Shown: positions 21,452 to 31,019, numbered from the stretch's first letter. The stretch: DNA of 64,000 nt from Trichomonas vaginalis G3 (GCF_026262505.1 NC_067204.1:20305300-20369299), one strand, 5' to 3'. The notes: generated from the letters alone by a model not told the origin. Made by a program: numbers and translations.

Positions 21452-21870
21452 ATGACAAAATTCATCTCAGTAAACAAGTACATGTCAGGACTTAAGAAGA
21501 ACTAGACCCATTCACATATTTGAATGTTTACTTCTACCATTTTGAAAAGTCTTCATTCAGCAAAGTTTGGAACATCGAACCAGTTAAGTTTGCTGTTGTG
21601 ACTAAAAATGGTGCGAAATTTGAAGACTTAGACATAGAAGGTTTGTTAACAGTCAAAGAAAGTTTTGACAGAAGGTTTTCAAACCTTAAAGAAGGCAAAG
21701 CATACAAACTTGTTATACCTTATGAACCAAAGAAAGCAGACGACTATGAATATTATGAGTCTAAGATAGTTGAAGTTCAAGGTAAATTGGGTAAAAAGAT
21801 TTTAGAGTCTAAGCCAGTGTTTGCTCCTAAAGAGGAAGAGAACATTGACATTGACCCAGAAATGTTCTAA
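21452..21870 (+). pseudogene. Polinton part: small unrecognised protein
   Basis: A region of about 130 codons between the helicase and the packaging ATPase. Most of it reads as one alpha/beta protein (VFYHFEKSSFSKVW-like start, acidic end with DIDPEMF). No family recognised. One break near the beginning. Confidence 0.4.
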
Positions 21871-21886
21871 AAATAAAATTTTATTT

Positions 21887-22336
21887 TTACATGTCAAATT
21901 TCTTTTTCTCTGGAACTGGTTCAGGTTCTTTTTTCTCTTCTTCTACTTTCTCTTTCTTTTCTCTCTTCTTCTTTTCTGGTGGAGTTATGTCAAATTTCTC
22001 CGAACCATATTTATGTAAAAGTTCTTTGTCCTTTAATAGCTCATCTATTCTGTTTTCTATTTCATCTTCAAGAACAGCGCATGTGTCTTCTTTGCATTCT
22101 AAGAACTTTTGTTGGACTTCATCTTTCCAATCGGTGTCATCTCTGTCAACAAGTCTGTCATTGACAAATTTTAAGACTGCTCTGCTTAATGTTTTATGGT
22201 TCTTGTCATATTCCCAGAAACAGAACTTTAGAACAAATTCACCTTTCTTGTTTACACTATGTAAGATTTTATGGTCGACAGATGTTTTGCTGTCGAAAAG
22301 CTTGTCTCGAATATAGATGGCGAAATCGCTAGACAT
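21887..22336 (-). CDS. Polinton part: small acidic/lysine-rich protein
   Basis: 149 residues from an ATG at 22336, minus strand. The first 110 residues form an alpha-helical globular part (FAIYIRDKLFDSK, FLECKEDTCAVLEDEI). The last 35 residues are a run of K, E and P, a charged tail. It stands divergently next to the packaging ATPase (36 bp between starts). No family recognised. Confidence 0.5.
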   Translation of the reverse strand: MSSDFAIYIRDKLFDSKTSVDHKILHSVNKKGEFVLKFCFWEYDKNHKTLSRAVLKFVNDRLVDRDDTDWKDEVQQKFLECKEDTCAVLEDEIENRIDELLKDKELLHKYGSEKFDITPPEKKKREKKEKVEEEKKEPEPVPEKKKFDM

Positions 22337-22371
22337 TTTAAAAAGATAAAAATTTTAATTTTTCTAAAAAT

Positions 22372-23243
22372 ATGTTAGAAAAAAAGTTTGCTGACATTGA
22401 CAAAAAATTTGAGAATGTTTTAAACAAGAACAAGAGGAAGTTAGAAAATGCTCAGATAAACCCATACATGACAAGTTCTTATTTGCTCAGAATGGTATAA
22501 CAGGTCTAATTGCACCGCCTGGGTCGGGTAAGACTTTCACTTATCTTAAAATGGCTGCACAACAACAAGAACTAGATGAGAAGAACCCATTCTATGAGTT
22601 AGTTGTTATTTGTAGTACTTCTGGTCAATTTGACCAAACCGTCAATTCGTTCAAAGATATTAAAAGAAGTCTAAGTTAGTATGTATAAAAGACTCTGAGT
22701 TGTTAGATTGGATAAAGAAGTACCAAAGAAGAGTTTTGAAGTACAATGCTATAAATGAGTATGTCAATTCGAAGTTTAAAGACCCAAATGAGGAAATGCA
22801 GAGAATATTAGAGAAAACACTTCAGAAACAAACAGAAAGAGATAGAATACATTTCGAAGAAATTGCAATCTTACGATTGGAAGACTTACCCTCATAGATG
22901 TCTTCTTATCTTAGATGACTTTGCTTCTCATCCTTTGTTAAAGAATAGAGAACAAGACATGTGTCGAATTCTTAAGAAGCTCAGACACTTTAACATCTCT
23001 GTTGTCATTTGTGTACAGACAGCAAAGAGTTTAAGTAAGGATGTAAAGAGAATACTTACTGACATTGTACTTTTCCCCGGATTGTCCGAAGACGATTTCA
23101 TGGAACTTATGAAAGAGTCCATGGCAGGTAAGTTTGACAGACATGAACTATGGGAGAAGTACAAAGTCATACAAGACCCTCATACTTCTTTCAGAATTCA
23201 TATCTACGCAAACAAAGTTCAAATTGTAAAAAGTCAAGCGTAA
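22372..23243 (+). pseudogene. Polinton part: A32-like genome-packaging ATPase, broken
   Basis: An APPGSGKT Walker A motif and, about 120 residues later, CLLILDDF as Walker B, followed by SVVICVQTAKSL (sensor region), identify the FtsK/HerA-superfamily packaging ATPase found in Polintons, adenovirus-like and A32-bearing viruses. In those viruses it drives DNA into preformed capsids. It lies downstream of the capsid genes, as usual for the family. A few breaks in this copy. Confidence 0.75.
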
Positions 23244-23334
23244 AAATAAATGGTTAGTCTTAGTCTGTTGTGGTTCTGCAGCTTTCGGTTCTTCTGGCTT
23301 TGGAATGGACTCGGTTGGTGGTACGTCGGACATT

Positions 23335-23640
23335 CGTTTGTGTCCTGTCGGAAGGAAGAACTTTTCCTGTTGGAAGGAAGAGTTCTTCCTGTCGGAAGGA
23401 AAATTTTTTCCTGTTGGAAGGAAAATTTTTTCCTGTTGGAAGGAAAATTTTTTCCTGTCGGAAGGAAAAACTTTTTCTGAAGTTCGACCAAAAAGTTCTC
23501 AATTTTCGAAAATTTGAATGGTTTACGGACGGACAACTGGAAAAATTTTTCCTGTTGGAAGGAAAATTTTTTCCTGTCGGAAGGAAGAGTTCTTCCTGTC
23601 GGAAGGAAAATTTTTTCCTGTCGGAAGGAAGGACTCGGAA
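23335..23640. repeat. Hairpin minisatellite TTCCTGTCGGAAGGAA
   Basis: About ten to eleven copies of a 23-24 bp unit, TTCCTGT(C/T)GGAAGGAA plus a T-rich spacer. Each unit can fold on itself (TTCCT pairing with AGGAA). A 50-bp unrelated insert near 23470-23540 interrupts the array. The array follows a proline/serine-coding stretch whose flank recurs at 40790-40850. Confidence 0.8.
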
Positions 23641-23723
23641 TGCCAGAAGGATTTGACAAGACAATTTACCTTATAGAGCTACCTGAGCCATCTGAAGTCA
23701 AGCTTGAAAAATAAATGGTTCAT

Positions 23724-24584
23724 TTACTCTGCTTGTTTGAAGTTGTCAAAATACTCTATTATTTTTTCTTTCAGTAGCGGCAAATCTTCTTTGAAGGTAA
23801 GTATTGTACAACCTTTAATATCATAGTGTGTTTGAGGTAACGTATCTTGAACTATTTGTTTCACATCTTCATTTGGGGTCATTGAAATCGGTAAGTTTTC
23901 GCGATAGAACCAATTTCTGTCAGATTTGTAAATCTTAGCAAGGTCGTAAAAGCTTTTGTTGTTTCTTCTGACTAAATGCAACATAACCATATCTCTGTCT
24001 TCTTCATTTTCCATCTCTTCAGTATAAATCATATACTTATAGTTCTTTTCCTTTCCTTTTGGTACCGAACGTGGTATTCTTTTCTGAAGGCTTTTGTCTT
24101 TTGCTTCAAGCTTGTTTTCCATCTCTTCACGTTCTTGTCTATGAATTTCGTCAAGAAGTCTGTAAATATACCAAGCATAACGAGGCGAAGCCCACGTTGC
24201 AACAGCATTTACAAGAAGTCTATGTACATAATATCCTCTCAAACCGTTTGGCAATTTTTCACGATTTTCATAGAGTTTTGGCGACTGGGGTTTTTTACTT
24301 ACTCGCTGTTCTTCACGATTTTCATGAGTTTTTGCGACTACGAGAAAATCCGTAGTCGAATTTTCAGCTTCATTTAATAGTTCAATAGTGCTTTGGTTCC
24401 TAAACCAGTCTTGTGGTTTCTTGGTATCTGGAGCAAAACATGCTGTCAAAATACTTTGCACTTGGTACATATCGTCTTTGACCGAACGAATGAGACGTAA
24501 CTGTTTGTTATACTGAACCCACTCGTATTCTTCATTTATGGCTTCATGAACGATAGCAGTTGTTGTGTTCTCTGTTGTTGACAT
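23724..24584 (-). CDS. Polinton part: KilA-N domain protein
   Basis: 286 residues from ATG (MSTTENTTTA) at 24584. The middle (about 115-150) carries NGLRGYYVHRLLVNAVATWASPRY with WYIYRLLDEI after it, the core of the KilA-N DNA-binding domain common in phages and large DNA viruses. A basic linker (KDKSLQKRIPRSVPKGKEK) and a C-terminal alpha/beta part follow. The upstream leader, read on the minus strand, has a TTTTGTATGTAAAGACAGAA-like sequence just before the ATG, shared with the next minus-strand genes. Probably a regulator; the target is unknown. Confidence 0.75.
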   Translation of the reverse strand: MSTTENTTTAIVHEAINEEYEWVQYNKQLRLIRSVKDDMYQVQSILTACFAPDTKKPQDWFRNQSTIELLNEAENSTTDFLVVAKTHENREEQRVSKKPQSPKLYENREKLPNGLRGYYVHRLLVNAVATWASPRYAWYIYRLLDEIHRQEREEMENKLEAKDKSLQKRIPRSVPKGKEKNYKYMIYTEEMENEEDRDMVMLHLVRRNNKSFYDLAKIYKSDRNWFYRENLPISMTPNEDVKQIVQDTLPQTHYDIKGCTILTFKEDLPLLKEKIIEYFDNFKQAE

Positions 24585-24673
24585 TTCTGTCTTTACATAC
24601 AAAATAAAAAAAAATATTTTATAAAAAATTAGCGTTATTTTCTGACTTTCACAAAAGACCAAAAATAAACGCT

Positions 24674-25285
24674 TTACATGTATTTTTCAGCAACTTCGTC
24701 AAATAATTTTATAGCCTTACCTATCTCATCTACTTCAAACGTTTCTTTACCTTTCGTGGGAGCACCATACATTTTCTCAAACTTTTCAAGTAGTTCTGTT
24801 TCAGCAGCTCTCATATCGTTAACAAACACAACCTTGACTCTATTGACTATACTGTCATATCTTTGAGTTATATTATATGTTCTTCCTATCTTATATCTCT
24901 TTGTATTGAAGTCCTTCGGTTTCTGAACGATGTAAAGTAAGCCTTCACTGCAACGTTCCGTATCGAATGAACCATATGTTATGAAGTTATATCCAACAAC
25001 TGGGTCTAACCATAACAAAACTATTGGTATAAGACTTTTGTCTATAAGATATGCTGTAGTTCCATAGAATCTTACCGATATCATAAGCTCAGGATTTCTT
25101 GTCAAAATTTTCTGAGTAGAAGCAATTCCAACCCAGTCCTTCGGTCTCTTTCCAAATGGAGATAAAATGTCTGACAAAGAATATTTCTTGTATTTCTTTG
25201 AGTATCTTACGTTTAAATCACATATTCTAACCATTTTGGTGTCATTGTCTATCTTTCTAACTGTTTCAAACTCAACCTTTAACAT
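24674..25285 (-). CDS. Polinton part: T5orf172 (GIY-YIG-type) protein with KilA-N-like N-terminus
   Basis: 203 residues. The N-terminal 110 residues have a small KilA-N/MSV199-like fold (LSDILSPFGKRPKDWVGI, LLWLDPVVGYNFI). The C-terminal part (about 115-195) starts GLLYIVQKPKD and has KRYKIGRTYNITQRYDS and AAETELLEKFEKMY, the T5orf172 variant of the GIY-YIG nuclease fold. The combination is frequent in NCLDV and phages. It could be a nuclease or only a DNA-binding regulator. The leader matches that of the KilA-N gene next to it. Confidence 0.75.
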   Translation of the reverse strand: MLKVEFETVRKIDNDTKMVRICDLNVRYSKKYKKYSLSDILSPFGKRPKDWVGIASTQKILTRNPELMISVRFYGTTAYLIDKSLIPIVLLWLDPVVGYNFITYGSFDTERCSEGLLYIVQKPKDFNTKRYKIGRTYNITQRYDSIVNRVKVVFVNDMRAAETELLEKFEKMYGAPTKGKETFEVDEIGKAIKLFDEVAEKYM

Positions 25286-25362
25286 TTTCTGTTCTTACAT
25301 ACAAGATAAAAAATATTTTATAAAAAAAACTAACTTTATTTTTTCTATCTTGTATAAAAGAT

Positions 25363-25990
25363 ATGATTTCAGGGATTTTTTTGACGAAGTGTCAAAGTTC
25401 TCTTCGTAAAAAAATAACAGTTATATAATGAAATTTGGTCATTTTTTCACGATTTTCGTACGGAATCTCGTTCCTCGGTTTTCCTCGGGTCGCAAACATA
25501 TGAGGAAATTCATGAAATTTGGTCATTTTTTTACGATTTCAGGGATTTTTTTGACGAAGTGTCAAAGTTCTCTTCGTAAAAAAATAACAGTTATATAATG
25601 AAATTTGGTCATTTTTTTACGATTTCAGGGATTTTTTTGACGAAGTGTCAAAGTTCTCTTCGTAAAAAAATAACAGTTATATAATGAAATTTGGTCATTT
25701 TTTACGATTTCAGGGATTTTTTTGACGAAGTGTCAAAGTTCTCTTCGTAAAAAAAATACAGTTATATAATGAAATTTGGTCATTTTTTTACGATTTCAGG
25801 GATTTTTTTGACGAAGTGTCAAAGTTCTCTTCGTAAAAAAATACAGTTATATAATGAAATTTGGTCATTTTTTCACGATTTCAGGGATTTTAGGCGACTG
25901 GGTTTTTTTTACTACTCGCAATTTTTCACGATTTTCGTACGGAATCTCTACCCTCGGTTTTCCTCGGGTAGCAAACATATGAGGAAATTC
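25363..25990 (+). repeat. Tandem repeat, about 85-bp unit, five to six copies
   Basis: The unit reads TTTCAGGGATTTTTTTGACG, AAGTGTCAAAGTTCTCTTCG, TAAAAAAATAACAGTTATAT, and then an AATGAAATTTGGTC stretch. Units start near 25369, 25537, 25621, 25706, 25791 and 25876 (the last diverged). ACGAAG and CTTCGT within the unit can pair. The first and last units are linked to a 60-bp segment with TCCTCGG(GT) repeats. Confidence 0.8.
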
Positions 25991-26030
25991 ATGAAATTTG
26001 GTCATTTTTTTCAGCAAAAATATATTTTAG

Positions 26031-26262
26031 GGTAGAAGGTTAGATCTAACCTCTTTTCTAACCTCTTTTCTACCCCAGTTATTTTATAAGCGTTTCACAT
26101 GGTAAACGTTATTTTTGGAATTTTGTGAAAACTCAACGGTTTGACACAAGCCCTAAAAATTATTTTACTCAGAATTTTGTGCTGAATTCAGCAAAAATAT
26201 ATTTTAGGGTAGAAGGTTAGATCTAACCTGTTTTCTAACCTCTTTTCTACCCCAGTTATTTT
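26031..26262 (-). repeat. Palindromic iteron-like blocks (TTAG dialect), two copies
   Basis: Each block reads TTAGGGTAGAA, then the palindrome GGTTAGATCTAACC (26038-26051 and 26215-26228), then TTTTCTAACC copies and TTCTACCCC. It is the reverse complement of the blocks at 27.27-27.80 kb. The two copies share about 50 bp and a following AGTTATTTTATAAGCG. Confidence 0.8.
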
Positions 26263-27181
26263 ATAAGCGTTTTACATGGTAAACGTTATGAATTCGTGAG
26301 ACTCTAAACAGTTTTGTAGCTTCTATTTCTTCGCTGAGGATATCGAATGTTTTAACTATGCCGAAAGTCTCTTTATATTTCTTCTTGACGTCAGATAGAA
26401 GGAAATCGTCAGCAGTTGGATAGTTTTTGTTTAGAAATGCTAACATGTCCATTTTGTTTTCTGCTTCTTTCTTTAAGTCAGCATAGTCGTTTCGCATACG
26501 TTCTATCTCTTTGACGGAGTAGTTATATTTCCTCATTGCTGCTTTACATTTAGAACATTGTGGGTTCATTTTAGCATTGTACATTGAAATTTGTCCTGCT
26601 AAAACAACTAAAGCGTCAATGGTTTTCTTTAACTCAAAAGCTGCTGGTCTTATTTGTTTGTTCCATATTTTACATCTTTTATCTTTATCTCTTATCTGCC
26701 ATACACATTCAGCAACTAACGAAACAAAGTTGTCGTAGGTCTTAAATTCTTCAGATTTATATATGTCAGAGATGTTCTTATATACCATGTCGCAATCTTT
26801 GTCCATGACTTTGTGGTTGCAATGAAATCCAAGAAACTCATAGTTTACCTTTCGTATGAACTTCTTTATTTCTACTGAGTCAGTTGCTTTGACTTCAATT
26901 TCGTCGAATTCAGGAATAGTGAGCTTTTGTTGTTGGATTTCAGGCAATTTGGGTAAATGGTCAATAATGTCCTGCATGTCGTAAAGATACTGTTCATTTT
27001 GTTCATCTTTCGCACAACAGTCCAAAGTACTTGTTAAAAGTTCCTGCTTTATCTTCTGGATTTCTGTTTCAAAAGTATATGAAGAAGGAATGAAGCTTTT
27101 CATTTCTACTAACATAGATGTTGGATTCATGACTAACGAGTTTGGTGCTGTTGTTTGAATTGTTGTTGCTTCGACTGACAT
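26261..27181 (-). CDS. Polinton part: unrecognised protein with a CxxC motif
   Basis: About 306 residues from ATG (MSVEATTIQTT) at 27181. Mostly helical. A CSKC motif at about residue 235 in a small basic region may bind a metal, together with cysteines earlier in the chain (DCCAKDE, FHCNHKV). The C-terminus is helical with a short basic end. The leader before the ATG matches that of the KilA-N and T5orf172 genes, so the three are probably expressed together. The first four residues MSVEA are shared with the KilA-N protein at 28098-28760. Confidence 0.55.
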   Translation of the reverse strand: MSVEATTIQTTAPNSLVMNPTSMLVEMKSFIPSSYTFETEIQKIKQELLTSTLDCCAKDEQNEQYLYDMQDIIDHLPKLPEIQQQKLTIPEFDEIEVKATDSVEIKKFIRKVNYEFLGFHCNHKVMDKDCDMVYKNISDIYKSEEFKTYDNFVSLVAECVWQIRDKDKRCKIWNKQIRPAAFELKKTIDALVVLAGQISMYNAKMNPQCSKCKAAMRKYNYSVKEIERMRNDYADLKKEAENKMDMLAFLNKNYPTADDFLLSDVKKKYKETFGIVKTFDILSEEIEATKLFRVSRIHNVYHVKRL

Positions 27182-27266
27182 TTCTGTTCTTTTATACAAA
27201 ATAAAAAAAAATAAAAAAATAAAACTAACTTTATTTTTTATTTCGGGAAAATTCATGAAAATTCAA

Positions 27267-27850
27267 GAGGGTAGAAATGAGGTTAGAAAACAGGTTAGAT
27301 CTAACCTTCTACCCTAAATTATATTTTTGGGTCCTTTACACTCATTACGATGAAGAAGTCTTGACAAAACATTTACGAAGAAGTCTTGACAAAACATTTA
27401 CGAAGAAGTCTTGACAAAACATTTACGAAGAAGTCTTGACAAAGCATGTACGTTCATGTTTGACAAAGCATATACGATGAAATCATGAAAATTCAAGAGG
27501 GTAGAAAACAGGTTAGAAAACAGGTTAGATCTAACCTTCTACCCTAAATTATATTTTTGGGTCCTTTACACTCATTACGAAGAAGTCTTGACAAAACATT
27601 TACGAAGAAGTCTTGACAAATTCAAGAGGGTAGAAATGAGGTTAGAAAACAGGTTAGATCTAACCTTCTACCCTAAATTATATTTTTGGGTCCTTTACAC
27701 TCATTACGAAGAAGTCTTGACAAAACATTTACGAAGAAGTCTTGACAAATTCAAGAGGGTAGAAATGAGGTTAGAAAACAGGTTAGATCTAACCTTCTAC
27801 CCTAAATTATATTTTTGGGTCCTTTACACTCATTACGATGAAGTCTTGAC
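27267..27850 (+). repeat. Array of palindromic blocks and ACGAAGAAGTCTTGACAAAA repeats
   Basis: Four blocks of the TTAG dialect (palindromes at 27293-27306, 27523-27536, 27652-27665, 27781-27794). In each, GGGTAGAA and one or two GGTTAGAAAACA repeats precede GGTTAGATCTAACC, and TTCTACCC closes the block. Between them lie three to six direct copies of a 25-bp unit ACGAAGAAGTCTTGACAAAA plus CATTT. The larger period of about 130 bp is repeated at the right side. Confidence 0.85.
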
Positions 27851-27974
27851 ATTTTCCCGACTGTTGTCAAAATGTCATGTTGTCACCATTTTCAAAAAGA
27901 TGTTAAATGACCGAGTGACCGAGTGACCCCTTCAGTAAACATCTCATTTTAACTCACTTTTTTTCTATCTTAAG

Positions 27975-28060
27975 GAAATTCATGAAAATTCAAGAGGGTG
28001 AAAAATTAGGTGAAAAAACAGGTGAGAAAAGAGGTGAGATCTCACCACTTCACCTAAATT
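27975..28060 (+). repeat. Palindromic block, TGAG dialect
   Basis: Same layout as the TTAG blocks, but every unit is changed: GGGTGAAAA, AGGTGAAAA, CAGGTGAGAAAAG, then the palindrome GGTGAGATCTCACC (28033-28046), then ACTTCACCT. It lies just past the stop of the KilA-N gene at 28098-28760 (which reads leftward). Confidence 0.8.
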
Positions 28061-28097
28061 ATATTTTTGCCGAATTCAATAAAAATAAATGGTTCAT

Positions 28098-28760
28098 TTA
28101 CTCACAATATTTTTTTACAAAACGACCCCAAACTTTTAACTTCTTTTCTGCAGCTTCAAATGCTATCTTAGCGAGTTCATATTCTCTAAATTCTCTCTTT
28201 AAATCTTCTTGTTCCCATTGGTCTAGTTCGTATGGAGAATCTCTATAACCATAACATATCTCACGTTCATGTTCAAATTGTTTTTCGCACATTTTTCTAA
28301 CTTCTTGTTCGAACAAAGGTTTAGCATTCTCTACTGTATCTTCAAGTTCTTCTTCATCTAATTTCTCATGAACTTTCTTGTCTATGGAGTCCATAATTTT
28401 TCCAACTGCTATGCAATATTTTGGAGAAGCCCACATTGCTATATAGTTTATAAGTCTTGGGTCTACATACGTTCCTCTAACCTGTTTGATTTCATCAGAA
28501 ATTCCTGCATGAATTTTGTATAAAAACCAACCGCCGGAATTCCGGCGGTTGCTATATTCTTCACAAAATGCCTTATAATACTCTTCCCAGGACTTATTTT
28601 CCAACAACTTTCTAAAGTCTTTCCTAAACTGCTGACACATATTTGTTACATTTATATAACCATCCTTGTCTCTACGTAAGACTTCAATACCGTTGTAAGT
28701 GCCTTTTGTGAATGTTTCGCCATTAGATTTGTTCGTGAACGTTTTTGCTTCGACTGACAT
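28098..28760 (-). CDS. Polinton part: second KilA-N domain protein
   Basis: 220 residues from ATG (MSVEAKTFTN) at 28760. KilA-N domain at about 15-115: VLRRDKDGYINVTNMCQQF at the start (the classic KilA-N opening), NSGGWFLYKIHAG, and NYIAMWASPKYCIAVGKIMDSI at the end. A long helix follows (about 120-215), probably a coiled coil. The gene carries a palindrome GCCGGAATTCCGGC inside the domain at about 28532-28545. A fragment of a related gene lies on the plus strand at 29181-29330. The role is probably DNA binding. Confidence 0.8.
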   Translation of the reverse strand: MSVEAKTFTNKSNGETFTKGTYNGIEVLRRDKDGYINVTNMCQQFRKDFRKLLENKSWEEYYKAFCEEYSNRRNSGGWFLYKIHAGISDEIKQVRGTYVDPRLINYIAMWASPKYCIAVGKIMDSIDKKVHEKLDEEELEDTVENAKPLFEQEVRKMCEKQFEHEREICYGYRDSPYELDQWEQEDLKREFREYELAKIAFEAAEKKLKVWGRFVKKYCE

Positions 28761-28839
28761 TACTGTTCTTACAATAAAAATAAAAAATATTTTTTTTAAA
28801 AAACTAACTTTATTTTTTCTATCTTAAGGAAATTCATGA

Positions 28840-28912
28840 AAATTCAACGGGTGAAAAAAGAGGTGAAAAAACAGGTGAAAAAACAGGTGAGATCTCACCA
28901 CTTCACCTAAAA
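28840..28912 (+). repeat. Palindromic block, TGAG dialect, upstream of the KilA-N gene
   Basis: GGGTGAAAA, three AGGTGAAAAAAC units, palindrome GGTGAGATCTCACC (28886-28899) and ACTTCACCT, about 80-150 bp upstream of the KilA-N start. Together with the block at 27975-28060 it brackets that gene with the same dialect. Confidence 0.8.
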
Positions 28913-29097
28913 TATATTTTTGGTTCATTTACACTCGTTACGATGAAGAAGTCTTGACATTTTCCCGACTGTTGTCAAAATGTCATGTTGTCTCATTTTT
29001 TCAGAGAAGTTAGTTTACCTGGTAGCACATGGTAACATGGTAGCACCTACAGTAAACATCTCATTTTAACTCACTTTTTTTCTATCTTAAGGAAATT

Positions 29098-29163
29098 CAT
29101 GAAAATTCAACAGGTGAAAAAACAGGTGAGAAAACGGGTGAGATCTAACCATCTACCCTAAAA
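29098..29163 (+). repeat. Hybrid palindromic block
   Basis: The left side uses the TGAG dialect (CAGGTGAAAA, AGGTGAGAAAA, GGTGAG) and the right side the TTAG dialect (CTAACC, TCTACCC), centred on 29137-29150. It looks like a recombinant between the two block types. Confidence 0.7.
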
Positions 29164-29180
29164 TATATTTTTGCTGAAAA

Positions 29181-29330
29181 ATGACCAAATTTCATGAGTT
29201 TTGGTTGAAAGAATACGGTGGAGCCAAAAGTGGCTCGACCTCAAAACAAGCATTTTGTGAAGAATATAGCAACCGGAAGAATTCTGGCGGTTGGTTTTTA
29301 TACAAAATTCAACAGGTGAAAAATTAGGTG
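29181..29330 (+). pseudogene. Polinton part: fragment of a KilA-N gene
   Basis: About 45 codons read FHEFWLKEYGGAKSG and EEYSNRKNSGGWFLYKI, matching the inside of the KilA-N protein at 28098-28760 (EEYSNRRNSGGWFLYKI). Only this short piece is present, next to a palindromic block. Further decayed copies are at about 35870-36010, 40430-40500 and 41420-41480. Confidence 0.65.
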
Positions 29331-29353
29331 AGATCTAACATGCTAACATAAAC

Positions 29354-30210
29354 TCACTTTTTCAGCACTTTTCCGTAGTTATATATGAAAGACAATTCGA
29401 GATAAAAGTCATAGTACAATGGAATAATATGCTGCACACCATTTGTTGTGAACCAAACTTGAAAGTCAGAGAAACTGTTACTAGGTGGTTCGTAGAATTT
29501 AGAAGCAAAGTCATAAAAGTCCTTACCAATACATAGAAAACTATTGTTGCTTGAACTGAAACTTGCATGACACATAACATTTTGAGGGTCGAACACATTT
29601 CTATAAACTGTCAAATCTGCTGGTGGAAGTATAAATTTAAATGGACCATCTGGTGGTAATGGTTCGTTCTGGTTTAGTAACCGAAGAAATTGTGCCCAAG
29701 AACGTTTGTCTACTCCCCAAAATAAAAACTCTGTATCTCTTGGAGGGTTAATTTCAATCTTTTGAAATGAAACGGTGGAGTTCATCTTGTCATATTCTAG
29801 TTTCAGATAGTATGTTCCATTTAGTAAAGAGTCGTATTTTTCTTGAAATTCCCAATAGTATTTGTTCATTTGAGTTTGAAAGTCATTTAGAGTTTTCTCA
29901 AGACTTTCGTCTGAACGAACTGTAAAGATTCTCATTTCATCAAATTTGTCTATTAGACCATCAGAACCTTTATACTGCCATGAAAATATACTGCGAACAT
30001 AAATGCGTTAGTTCTATTTGAAAACAAAACTCTTCTAAATCCTATTGCCTTTGCATCTGAAGGACTTTGAAGCCAACGAATTGGATAGTCAAACCTGTAT
30101 GCTCGGGATGAAATTTCTTCATCTGAAATAGTCCTACCAGCATTTGTATAGATATAGTCTAACGGTTTTGTATCTGCTACTTTTGTTCTTTGTTTTTCAA
30201 CCTGAAGCAT
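29354..30210 (-). pseudogene. Polinton part: unrecognised structural-type protein, interrupted
   Basis: Two consecutive reading frames on the minus strand, about 280 codons in total. The N-terminal piece contains FDYPIRWLQSPSDAKAIGFRR; the C-terminal piece contains WAQFLRLLNQ, CHASFSSSNNSFLCIGKDFYDF and a beta-rich end. The same family occurs at 34993-35560 and 46306-47165 on the plus strand (FDYP-RWLRDPSVTKAIGFRR). Mirror-image copies at both ends of the integrase/fibre segment suggest they took part in its duplication. Family unknown; a minor virion protein is possible. Confidence 0.5.
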
Positions 30211-30266
30211 TTAATATATGTAAAAATATATTGTTTTAAAATGGTATGCCATTTCATATTTCTCAT

Positions 30267-30986
30267 CTAACAAACATGTTGTCTGACTGCTTGAGGGTTA
30301 GGTTGGTACCATTCGAACTTGACACTTGCAATTCCTTCAATTGCATTCAAAATGTCTGAGTCGGAGTCAACCATTTGTTCTCTCTTTGTAGTCTTGAAAG
30401 CGTCAAGAAGTTGTGCGGCTGTTGTGACATTGCCATGTGCATAGTAAATGTGACCATCCAAATCTGTTATGGTCAATCTGAGATTGTGTCCTTTCTTATT
30501 TCCGTCTTGTATGGCAGCAAGTACTCCCATGAAGCCTTCTTTGTTCTTTCCTTCGTCAAAGTTTACTGTAAAGGTTCGACCAGATGTAATTTGACTTCTA
30601 ACTTCACGGTACTTCTCATATGCATATCTTGTTCTTTCCATGGGAACATGTGCGTCTTCACCTTTTCCTTTTTTCCTTCTCAAAGGATGCAATTGTTCGT
30701 CATGTTTCCAGTAGAATCTGGCAAAGCCGTCGTGTCCTTCAACTTGAGGTTCACTAACATCGAAAGGCATGTCCATAAGACGTTCTTCTTCTAACCTCTC
30801 TAGTCTGTTTGGATAATTGGCACGTGCTGTTTCCAAATCCATTTCGTAGCGAAGACCAGACAATTTGTCATAGACTTTTATGGGTCTTCCCTTCCTATAT
30901 TTAAAATTCTTCGAAACTCTCCAACCATATCTTTGCAACTCTGCTTTTATTCTAGCAGATTTTCTATCCATTCTATATGGGGGCAT
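30267..30986 (-). CDS. Polinton part: unrecognised basic protein
   Basis: 239 residues from ATG. The N-terminal 100 residues are very basic and aromatic (DRKSARIKAELQRYGWRVSK, KYRKGRPIKVYDKLSG). The C-terminal 100 residues are alpha/beta with TSGRTFTVNFDEGKNKEGF, and the end is VKFEWYQPNP. The basic N-terminus suggests nucleic-acid contact. It belongs to a minus-strand cluster of virion-type genes that ends at the integrase. Looks whole here; decayed copies are at about 37020-37790. Confidence 0.5.
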   Translation of the reverse strand: MPPYRMDRKSARIKAELQRYGWRVSKNFKYRKGRPIKVYDKLSGLRYEMDLETARANYPNRLERLEEERLMDMPFDVSEPQVEGHDGFARFYWKHDEQLHPLRRKKGKGEDAHVPMERTRYAYEKYREVRSQITSGRTFTVNFDEGKNKEGFMGVLAAIQDGNKKGHNLRLTITDLDGHIYYAHGNVTTAAQLLDAFKTTKREQMVDSDSDILNAIEGIASVKFEWYQPNPQAVRQHVC

Positions 30987-31019
30987 TTTTATAAAAATAA
31001 AAAAATATTTTTTTTCTCT

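Noticed and set aside
23234-23714. Several overlapping frames on both strands over the hairpin array
   Set aside because: All are translations of the minisatellite in different frames, with no evidence for one over another.
27345-27460. CRISPR-like short direct repeats
   Set aside because: The repeats are directly adjacent, without unique spacers, and the context is a eukaryotic element.
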